Part shown: one piece after another, positions 1-5,355 of the stretch
Position numbering within the stretch: the first letter of the stretch is position 1
Layout of the letters: every line of letters starts with the position of its first letter
Assembly: GCA_016794075.1 (NCBI GenBank)
Contig: JAEUKU010000011.1
Location: forward strand, 1-13,137
Source: Rhodospirillaceae bacterium
GTDB taxonomy: Bacteria; Pseudomonadota; Alphaproteobacteria; Dongiales; Dongiaceae
Direction of reading: 5' to 3'
DNA length: 13,137 bases
The notes under the pieces: generated by a model
Told to the model about the DNA's origin: nothing
Seen by the model: only the letters and a program-made list of their open reading frames with translations
Database searches by the model: none
Translations under genes and position numbers: made by a program

Positions 1-653
1 TCGAAGCTCGCCACCGTGTCGCTTGCGCGCATCAACGACTTGATGCGGTCGGCGAAGTTCCGGTAGAGCACCGGCTTCGCGCGCTCGGCGACGTCGGACG
101 GCAGGACGCTCCAGTTGAAATCGATCAGCAGGACGGAGAAGAAATCGCGGTTGCGGCGCGCGCGGCGCACCGCGAGCGACAGGATCTCCCAGAACAGCAC
201 CTGGCTCGGGAGGTCGGAGATCGGATCGAACAGCGCCAGGCGACGCAATTGCTGCTCGGAATCGCGGCGGGCGAGGGCGTAGCGTAGGGCGCGGCGCAGG
301 CCGTTCGGCGTCAGATCGGATGGCGCCAGCACATCGGCGGCGCCGGCGTCGCTCATCGCGCGCTCCGCGTCCGGCCAACGCTCGGCGCCCAGCAGCAGGA
401 GCGGCGCGCCGTCCTGCCGCTCGGCCAGCTTCTTCAGGTGCTTGGGCGAACTCCAGCCGTTGACGCTGCAATCCAGCAGGATGCAGGCGCCGTCCTGATC
501 CTCGACCTCCACCTGCGCCTTCTGCGCATCCGCGATGGCGCTGAAGCGAATCGCATGGCCGCCCTCGTCGAAGCAGGCCTTGCGCACCGCCTCGATGATG
601 CCGGGGTTGGTGGAAACCAAAGCGACCGTCAGCGGAGTGGGTTTGGCGTTCAT
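1..653 (-). CDS. Receiver-like plus degenerate GGDEF signalling protein (partial, 3' end outside window)
   Basis: I translated this by hand on the minus strand from ATG at 653-651; the frame stays open for 217 codons to the window edge. Residues about 8-130 resemble a CheY-like receiver: alternating hydrophobic strands, an I-L-L-D strand end with Asp61 at the phospho-acceptor place, and an A-D-V-L-A-P-S-D stretch near the end. From about residue 139 a GGDEF domain begins (L-F-D-P-I-S-D-L-P-S, compare consensus D-P-L-T-G-L-P-N), followed by an A-R-R-N-R-D...V-L-L-I-D-F-N strand and, at the edge, L-M-R-A-S-D-T-V-A-S-F. The FK-IND motif after the metal-binding strand is absent, and the first Gly of GGDEF is replaced by a GA-starting codon (Asp or Glu), so diguanylate cyclase activity is unlikely. 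Such proteins often continue into an EAL domain, which cannot be seen here. An in-frame upstream ATG at 698-696 would add 15 residues; neither start has a clear Shine-Dalgarno. Role: probably c-di-GMP signalling or output, inferred. Confidence 0.8.
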   Translation of the reverse strand, partial: MNAKPTPLTVALVSTNPGIIEAVRKACFDEGGHAIRFSAIADAQKAQVEVEDQDGACILLDCSVNGWSSPKHLKKLAERQDGAPLLLLGAERWPDAERAMSDAGAADVLAPSDLTPNGLRRALRYALARRDSEQQLRRLALFDPISDLPSQVLFWEILSLAVRRARRNRDFFSVLLIDFNWSVLPSDVAERAKPVLYRNFADRIKSLMRASDTVASF

Positions 654-704
654 GGATTTTGTGGGGCTATGAGCGCGGAAGCCTTCGGATGTTGTCATCG
701 GCGA

Positions 705-720
705 GTTAAGAAGGATTTAA
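705..720 (-). promoter_or_regulatory. CtrA-type box, TTAA-N7-TTAAC
   Basis: Read on the minus strand, 720 to 705 gives TTAA, seven bases, then TTAAC. This is the full consensus of the alphaproteobacterial cell-cycle and motility regulator CtrA. It points toward the receiver/GGDEF gene, 52 bases before ATG 653 and only 7 bases before the alternative ATG at 698. The plus strand reads TTAA-N7-TTAAT, ending 28 bases before the kinase ATG. In this GC-rich setting an A/T-rich 4+4 match with exact spacing is uncommon by chance. Binding is inferred, not shown. Confidence 0.55.
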
Positions 721-748
721 TCGACTTACGCGGAATTGAAGGACCGAA

Positions 749-1657
749 ATGTTAACAGGGCTGACGCCGGATCCCGTCGAATCCGGAATCATCGAAGCGG
801 TACCGCAGCTTGGCGGGCGCGCCGCCGGATACTGGCGGTTCGAGACGATGGGTGGAATCACGAACCGCACCTATCGGGTCAGCGGGGCCGGCGAGGTCTT
901 CGTGCTGCGCATCGCGGCCGAGAGCACGCATTACCTGGACCGAGCAGCGGAGGCACACAACGCACGCGTTGCCGGCCGCCTCGGCATCGCGCCGCCGGTC
1001 CTCCATGCCGATGGCCGGGTGATGCTGACCGGCTATCTTGCCGGTGCGCGGCCGATGCAGCTGGAGGATTTCGCCGATCCGCAGCGGCTGGACCAGGTGG
1101 CCGGTCTCCTGCGGCACTTGCAGCGGAGTCCCGAGCCCTTCATCGGCGCACGTCACCCGTTCGGTGAGATCGACAAGTATCTGGGACTGCACCCGCATCC
1201 GCGCAGCCTGGCGCTGCGCCGCGCGGCGGAGCCGATCGCCGCCGCGATCGCAACCGCGACTCTGGGTTCCGTGCCGGCGCATGTCGACCCCAACCCGGCC
1301 AACTTCCTGCTCTGCCCGGACGGGGCCCTGCGAATGGTGGATTGGGAGTTCTCGGCGATGACCGACCCGTGCTGGGACGTCGGCGCGATCCTGTCGATGA
1401 TGCCCCGAGACGCGGAACGGATGCGGCGCTTCGTTGCCGCCGTCCTTGGCCATGCGGATGGCGCGGTCCTGGCGCGGGTAGCCCTGTTCCGCGCGGCGAT
1501 GTTCCTGGTCGCCGGCTCCTGGTGCGCCATGGAGGCGGCCTTCCGCGGCGATTCCGGCCTGGCGGCGATGGCCGAGTCCTATCTGGATCGCTTCGCCGCG
1601 GCGCTGGCCGATGCTGAAATGCCGCGCTGGCTGTCCGGTCATTTCTCCGCCGCTTGA
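749..1657 (+). CDS. Choline/thiamine-kinase-like phosphotransferase (APH fold)
   Basis: 302 residues starting at ATG 749 after a good Shine-Dalgarno (GAAGGA, 738-743, 5-base spacing). The protein has the aminoglycoside-phosphotransferase/choline kinase fold. A nucleotide loop G-G-I-T-N-R-T-Y-R-V spans residues 35-44 and is followed by a V-F-V-L-R-I strand. The catalytic loop is H178-V-D180-P-N-P-A-N185-F-L, with Asp180 as the expected base and Asn185 as a Mg2+ ligand. M-V-D198-W-E-F is the DFG-equivalent metal site, followed by D-P-C-W-D-V-G. It should transfer the ATP gamma-phosphate to a small alcohol substrate. Thiamine (as in E. coli ThiK, about 274 aa) is the natural guess because the thiamine transporter operon starts right after its stop codon; choline or ethanolamine are the alternatives. 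It lies upstream of the TPP riboswitch, so the riboswitch does not control it. Its stop codon lies inside the TTGACA of the thi promoter. Confidence 0.85.
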   Translation: MLTGLTPDPVESGIIEAVPQLGGRAAGYWRFETMGGITNRTYRVSGAGEVFVLRIAAESTHYLDRAAEAHNARVAGRLGIAPPVLHADGRVMLTGYLAGARPMQLEDFADPQRLDQVAGLLRHLQRSPEPFIGARHPFGEIDKYLGLHPHPRSLALRRAAEPIAAAIATATLGSVPAHVDPNPANFLLCPDGALRMVDWEFSAMTDPCWDVGAILSMMPRDAERMRRFVAAVLGHADGAVLARVALFRAAMFLVAGSWCAMEAAFRGDSGLAAMAESYLDRFAAALADAEMPRWLSGHFSAA

Positions 1658-1682
1658 CAAGCCCGCGTCACCTTCGCATGGT
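1654..1682 (+). promoter_or_regulatory. Sigma70-type promoter of the thiBPQ operon
   Basis: A perfect -35 box TTGACA (1654-1659) is followed after 17 bases by CATGGT (1677-1682), a weak -10 that keeps the two most conserved positions (A2 and T6). The expected transcription start, about 1689, falls one base before the P1 helix of the TPP riboswitch at 1690, which supports the assignment. The -35 overlaps the TGA stop of the upstream kinase gene. Confidence 0.55.
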
Positions 1683-1689
1683 GGCGGCG

Positions 1690-1777
1690 CTCAACGGGGT
1701 GCCCGCACAGGGCTGAGAGATGCCACCGCATCAACCCGAAGAACCTGATCCGGATAATGCCGGCGGAGGGATCTGAG
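1690..1777 (+). promoter_or_regulatory. TPP riboswitch aptamer (THI element)
   Basis: All hallmark blocks of the thi-box are present in order. GGGGTGCC lies at 1696-1703 and the pyrimidine-sensing CTGAGA at 1713-1718. The ACC-C-GAA-GAACCTGATC block at 1734-1750 leads into CGGATAATGCCGGCG-GAGGGA, ending at 1771. The closing P1 helix pairs CTCA (1690-1693) with TGAG (1774-1777). The aptamer binds thiamine pyrophosphate in the nascent mRNA and here controls the thiamine-uptake operon 55 bases downstream. This is one of the most certain calls in the window. Confidence 0.97.
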
Positions 1778-1828
1778 TTAAGCGAGATTTGAGCATCGCT
1801 CTCGATTTCCTCCGCCGCTCGTGGAGGA
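1761..1828 (+). promoter_or_regulatory. Riboswitch expression platform: Shine-Dalgarno sequestor and anti-sequestor
   Basis: Two mutually exclusive helices can be drawn. Sequestor: 1808-1815 (TCCTCCGC) pairs with 1821-1828 (GTGGAGGA, one G-U pair) around a 5-base loop, burying the GGAGG ribosome-binding site of thiB (1823-1827). Anti-sequestor: 1761-1771 of the aptamer 3' part pairs with 1807-1817 for 11 continuous base pairs including one G-U. TPP-bound aptamer would hold 1761-1771, free 1808-1815 and hide the ribosome-binding site; without TPP the 11-bp helix frees it. No U-tract follows, so control looks translational. The pairing is read from sequence; the mechanism is inferred. Confidence 0.75.
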
Positions 1829-1832
1829 CATC

Positions 1833-2840
1833 ATGATCTCGCGTCGATGGGCTCTGCTGGCGGCGGTGATTGCAACCAGTGCGGCCGCGCCAGCTTCTGC
1901 CGACAAGCCTACGCTCACCATCTACACCTACAGTTCCTTCGTCTCCGAATGGGGACCGGGACCTGCGCTGCAGCCCTTGTTCGAGGCGCAATGCGGCTGC
2001 AGCATCAACTGGGTCTCGCTCGAGGACGGCGCCGCCTTGCTGTCGCGCCTGAAGCTCGAAGGCGTGCAGACGGAAGCCGACATCGTGCTCGGCCTCGACA
2101 CCAACTTGACGGCGGAAACGGCGGCCACCGGCCTGATCGCGCCGCACGAAGCCGATCTTTCCGCGCTGACGCTGCCGATCGCCTGGGACGACGCGAACTT
2201 CGTGCCCTACGATTACGGCTATTTCGCCGTGGTCTATGACAGCCAGATTCTGCCGAACCCACCGCAAAGCCTGGCCGAACTGACGGCGCCGGGCGATGGG
2301 CCGAAGATCATCCTGATGGACCCGCGCACTTCGACGCCCGGCCTGGGCCTGCTGCTGTGGGTGAAGCAGGTCGCCGGCGACGGCGCGGCCGAAGCCTGGA
2401 CGAACCTGGCGAAGAAGACGCTGACAGTCACCAAGGGCTGGAGCGAGGCCTATGGCCTGTTCCTGAAAGGCGAAGCGCCGATGGTGCTGAGCTACACGAC
2501 TTCGCCCGCCTATCACGTCATGATGGAGAGCACCGATCGCTACAAGGCGGCGGAGTTCGCCGAGGGCAACTACCTGCAGGTCGAAGTGGCGGCGCGGCTC
2601 AAGACGTCGGACCAGCCGGAGCTGGCGAAGCTCTTCCTCGCCTTCCTGACCTCGCGGGCGGCGCAGGAGAAGCTGCCGACCACCAACTGGATGTATCCGG
2701 TGATCGATCTGGGCGACGCGTTGCCGCAGGCCTTCCGCGATCTCAAGGTGCCGGCGAAGGCGCTACTGATGCCGAGCGATCAGGTCGCCGCCAATCGCTC
2801 GGCCTGGATCGAGGAATGGCTGAACAGCGCCGGCCAATGA
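1833..2840 (+). CDS. thiB: Thiamine ABC transporter, periplasmic substrate-binding protein
   Basis: 335 residues from ATG 1833, preceded by GGAGG at 1823-1827 (5-base spacing); an in-frame GTG at 1821 is rejected because it would destroy this spacing. A Sec signal peptide occupies residues 1-23 (R-R, hydrophobic core, A-S-A before Asp24). The mature protein follows E. coli ThiB/TbpA closely: L-T-I-Y-T-Y-S-S-F near the start, then W-G-P-G-P, the L-E-D-G block, D-I-V-L-G-L-D, V-P-Y-D-Y-G-Y-F-A, the D-P-R-T-S-T-P-G-L-G-L-L-L-W block, T-K-G-W-S-E-A-Y-G-L-F-L-K-G-E, L-S-Y-T-T-S-P-A-Y-H and N-W-M-Y-P-V. It captures thiamine, thiamine phosphate or TPP in the periplasm and hands it to ThiP. It is the first gene of the riboswitch-controlled operon. 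Family assignment is essentially certain; substrate is further supported by the TPP riboswitch. Confidence 0.97.
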   Translation: MISRRWALLAAVIATSAAAPASADKPTLTIYTYSSFVSEWGPGPALQPLFEAQCGCSINWVSLEDGAALLSRLKLEGVQTEADIVLGLDTNLTAETAATGLIAPHEADLSALTLPIAWDDANFVPYDYGYFAVVYDSQILPNPPQSLAELTAPGDGPKIILMDPRTSTPGLGLLLWVKQVAGDGAAEAWTNLAKKTLTVTKGWSEAYGLFLKGEAPMVLSYTTSPAYHVMMESTDRYKAAEFAEGNYLQVEVAARLKTSDQPELAKLFLAFLTSRAAQEKLPTTNWMYPVIDLGDALPQAFRDLKVPAKALLMPSDQVAANRSAWIEEWLNSAGQ

Positions 2841-2850
2841 TCAGCATGTC

Positions 2851-4437
2851 GTGACGGCCATGCGCATTGCCAGCCTGTTCGTCGCCGCGTTGCTGATTGC
2901 CGGGATCGGCGCCGCGCTGCTCATGCTTTTCACGCAGGCAGGCGGCGCCGACATCGCCGGGTTGCTGCGGAGCGTCTATCTGCGGCGGGTGCTGGAATTC
3001 ACCCTGCTGCAGGCCGGGCTGTCGACCGCGATCTCGATTGCGCTGGGCGTGCCGGTGGCGCGCGCTTTCGCGGCGGAGAGCACGTTTCCGGGACGGCGCC
3101 TGCTGCTCGGCCTGATGTCGCTGCCGATCGTGCTGCCCTCGCTGGTGGCGGTGTTCGGCATCGTCGCCATCTATGGCCAGAACGGCGTGCTGGCATCATT
3201 GCTGCGCGGCCTCGGCGTCGCGGCGCGGCCCGACATCTACGGATTGGGCGGCGTGGTCCTGGCGCATGTGTTCTTCAACCTGCCGCTGGCGGTGCGCCTG
3301 CTGCTGCCGGGCTGGCAGTCGATCCCACTGGAGACCTGGCGGCTGGCTGCGCAGCTCGGCATGCCGGGCTGGGCGCGGTTTCGCCTGATCGAGGCGCCGA
3401 TGCTGCGGCGCTATCTGCCGCAGGCGGCCGCCGCCATCTTCCTGCTCTGCGTCGGCAGCTTCGCCATCGTGCTGGCGCTGGGCGGCGGCCCTGGCGCGGC
3501 GACTTTCGAGGTCGCGGTGTTCGAGGCGATCCGCTTCGAGTTCGACCCGCCGCGCGCGGCCCTGCTGGCGCTGTGCGGCCTGGCGCTCAATCTCGCCTGC
3601 CTGACGCTGGCGCAACAGGCGGTGGGCGAGGCGGCGCTCGGCACCGGCTGGCGCGGCGGCGGTCAGGTTTGGCCGGTGGGCTGGAGCCGCGGGCGCCTGC
3701 AGAATGGCCTTTTTCTGCTCACCGCGGCACTGTTCGTGCTGGCGCCGGTCGTGGCGACGGTGACGGACGGCATCGCGGGCCTCATCCAGGCACGGTTGAA
3801 CTGGCCCGCACTCGCCCGCGCCGCCGGGATCAGCCTGGCCCTGGCGGTGCCGGCGGCCTTCGCGGCGCTGGTACTGGCACTGCCGCTGGTGCTGGCCGAG
3901 GCGGCGGCGCGCGCCCGCAACCCGCGCCGGGCCGGGTGGCTGCGCGTCATCTCCGCGCTGCCCATCGCGGTGTCGCCGATGGCGCTCGGCCTCGGCTGGT
4001 TCCTGATCCTGCGCCTGGTGGTGGAGGGCCTGCCGCGCGCCATCCTTGGCGTGATCCTGCTCAACACCTTGATGGCGGTGCCGTTCGTCGCCGCGATCCT
4101 GCGCCCGGCGGTGGAGCGCGCGCATCACCGGCACGAGCGGCTGTGCCGGGCGCTCGGCATCGCGGGATGGCGGCGCTGGCGCCTGATCGACTGGCCGGTG
4201 CTGCGGCCCGGCATCGGCATGGCTGCGGCGCTGGCGGCGGCGATGGCGCTGGGCGACCTGGTCGGCATCGGGCTGTTCGGCGATGCGCGGCTGCGCAACC
4301 TCACGCTGCTGCTCTACGACCAGCTCGGCGCCTATCGCATGGAGGGCGCGGCGGCGACGGCGCTGTTGCTGCTGCTGCTGGTCTTCGTCACCTATCAGGG
4401 GATTGAACGCATGGTGGGCGGTCGTGCCGCGGCTTGA
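2851..4437 (+). CDS. thiP: Thiamine ABC transporter, fused double permease
   Basis: 528 residues from GTG 2851; an ATG three codons later (2860) is an equally possible start, and neither has a clear ribosome-binding site. Only 10 bases separate it from thiB, suggesting translational coupling. It is a two-domain integral membrane protein of about 12 hydrophobic segments, like E. coli ThiP (536 aa), in which two permease halves are fused. Each half carries the cytoplasmic EAA-type coupling loop: E-T-W-R-L-A-A-Q-L-G-M from residue 161 and L-C-R-A-L-G-I-A-G-W from residue 431. Other family landmarks are F-N-L-P-L-A-V-R-L-L-L and L-A-L-G-G-G-P-G-A-A-T. The two halves form the inner-membrane channel and each EAA loop docks on one ThiQ subunit. 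The C-terminal helix contains a Leu run encoded by a short CTG repeat around 4364-4380. Confidence 0.96.
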   Translation: MTAMRIASLFVAALLIAGIGAALLMLFTQAGGADIAGLLRSVYLRRVLEFTLLQAGLSTAISIALGVPVARAFAAESTFPGRRLLLGLMSLPIVLPSLVAVFGIVAIYGQNGVLASLLRGLGVAARPDIYGLGGVVLAHVFFNLPLAVRLLLPGWQSIPLETWRLAAQLGMPGWARFRLIEAPMLRRYLPQAAAAIFLLCVGSFAIVLALGGGPGAATFEVAVFEAIRFEFDPPRAALLALCGLALNLACLTLAQQAVGEAALGTGWRGGGQVWPVGWSRGRLQNGLFLLTAALFVLAPVVATVTDGIAGLIQARLNWPALARAAGISLALAVPAAFAALVLALPLVLAEAAARARNPRRAGWLRVISALPIAVSPMALGLGWFLILRLVVEGLPRAILGVILLNTLMAVPFVAAILRPAVERAHHRHERLCRALGIAGWRRWRLIDWPVLRPGIGMAAALAAAMALGDLVGIGLFGDARLRNLTLLLYDQLGAYRMEGAAATALLLLLLVFVTYQGIERMVGGRAAA

Positions 4438-5134
4438 AGTCCGGGAGCTTGCCTTCCGCTACGAGGACATGGCGATGCGCTTCGATCTTGCGGTCGAGCT
4501 TGGCGCGTTCCTGGCGATCATCGGCCCGTCCGGGGCGGGCAAGAGCACGCTCTTGTCGCTGATCGGCGGCTTCGAGCGGCCGCTGGGTGGGCGGGTGCTG
4601 GTGGACGGCGTCGACATCACCGCGATGGCGCCGGCGGCGCGGCCGTGCACGACGCTGTTCCAGGATCACAACCTGTTCGCGCATCTGACGGTCGAGAAAA
4701 ATGTCGGGCTCGGCCTCGATCCGGGCCTGCGCCTCGACGCGGCGCAGCGGGCGGAGGTGGCCCAGGCGCTCGCCGATGTCGGCCTGACCGGCTTCGAGCA
4801 GCGCCTGCCGGGGCAGCTTTCCGGCGGCGAGCGCCAGCGCGTCGCCATCGCCCGCTGCCTGGTGCGGCACCGGCCGATCCTGTTGCTGGACGAACCCTTC
4901 GCGGCGCTCGGGCCGGGATTGAGGCGCGAGATGCTCGACTTGGTGCGCGCGCTACGCGATCGGGTGGGGCTCACGGTGCTGATGGTGACGCACGACCCCG
5001 AGGATGCCCGCTACGCCGCCGACCGCACCGCCTTCATCGCCAGCGGTCGCGTGGTGCTGGTGGATGCGACGGAGCGGGTGTTGGAATCAAGTGTGCCTGA
5101 CGTAAGGGCGTATTTGGGGAGCAGTCCGGAGTAG
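4424..5134 (+). CDS. thiQ: Thiamine ABC transporter, ATP-binding protein
   Basis: 236 residues from GTG 4424, overlapping the end of thiP by 14 bases; E. coli ThiQ has 232. The open frame reaches back to 4283, but that part lies inside thiP and is not ThiQ-like. Walker A is G-P-S-G-A-G-K-S-T (residues 34-42). The Q-loop is F-Q-D-H-N-L-F-A-H-L, the signature L-S-G-G-E-R-Q-R-V-A-I-A-R-C, Walker B I-L-L-L-D-E-P, and the switch His is in V-T-H-D-P-E-D-A. All are intact. One oddity: the D-loop reads A-A-L-G163-P-G-L-R where the family has S-A-L-D-P-x-L-R, so the D-loop aspartate is glycine. ThiQ hydrolyses ATP as a dimer on ThiP to drive thiamine uptake. No clear terminator follows except hairpins of the repeat beginning 30 bases downstream. 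Confidence 0.95.
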   Translation: MPRLEVRELAFRYEDMAMRFDLAVELGAFLAIIGPSGAGKSTLLSLIGGFERPLGGRVLVDGVDITAMAPAARPCTTLFQDHNLFAHLTVEKNVGLGLDPGLRLDAAQRAEVAQALADVGLTGFEQRLPGQLSGGERQRVAIARCLVRHRPILLLDEPFAALGPGLRREMLDLVRALRDRVGLTVLMVTHDPEDARYAADRTAFIASGRVVLVDATERVLESSVPDVRAYLGSSPE

Positions 5135-5164
5135 GCCAGGCGTCTGCAACAATCTCGCTGAACT

Positions 5165-5345
5165 CCTTCCCCCCCTTGCGGGGGAAGGCAGGGAAGGGGG
5201 GTGATGCAGCGCCAGGTGTTCGAGAATATTCGCTCCCGATCGCCTCCGGCGAGGCGCGCCCGCAGGGCGCGACCCCCCTTCCGGCTCCGACTAGGCTCGC
5301 TGCGCTCGCCAAGTCTCCGCTGCCTTCCCCCACAAGGGGGGAAGG
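5165..5345. repeat. MITE/REP-like intergenic element with terminal inverted repeats
   Basis: The convergent gap between thiQ and the aminotransferase gene is filled by a structured element of about 181 bp. Its left end (5165-5191) and right end (5320-5345) are inverted copies of about 26 bp, differing by one C-run length and one base. Each end is also a hairpin by itself: 9-bp stems at 5165-5173/5180-5188 and 5323-5331/5337-5345. Just inside, AAGGGGGGT (5194-5202) and ACCCCCCTT (5272-5280) form a second inverted pair. The middle is GC-rich with small palindromes and no credible gene. C-rich/G-rich intergenic elements of this look are common in alphaproteobacterial genomes. The hairpins sit about 30 bases after the thiQ stop and 11 bases after the aminotransferase stop, so they may also end transcription or protect the mRNAs, although no T-tract follows. 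Confidence 0.7.
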
Positions 5346-5355
5346 TGAAATACGG

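Noticed and set aside
752..1660. A 302-codon minus-strand open frame opposite the kinase gene.
   Set aside because: The plus-strand product has clear catalytic motifs and a ribosome-binding site; the antisense translation has none and is explained by GC-rich codon bias.
1781..1800. Small hairpin AGCGA/TCGCT between the riboswitch and the sequestor.
   Set aside because: Five base pairs with a 10-base loop is too weak to support a separate role.
4364..4383. Short CTG-rich run near the thiP 3' end as a possible unstable microsatellite.
   Set aside because: Only a few imperfect units; it encodes a leucine-rich membrane helix and fits normal codon use.
5165..5188. Repeat hairpin as a standard intrinsic terminator for thiQ.
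   Set aside because: The stem is good but no T-tract follows on the plus strand, and the same holds for the mirror hairpin on the minus strand; kept only as part of the repeat.
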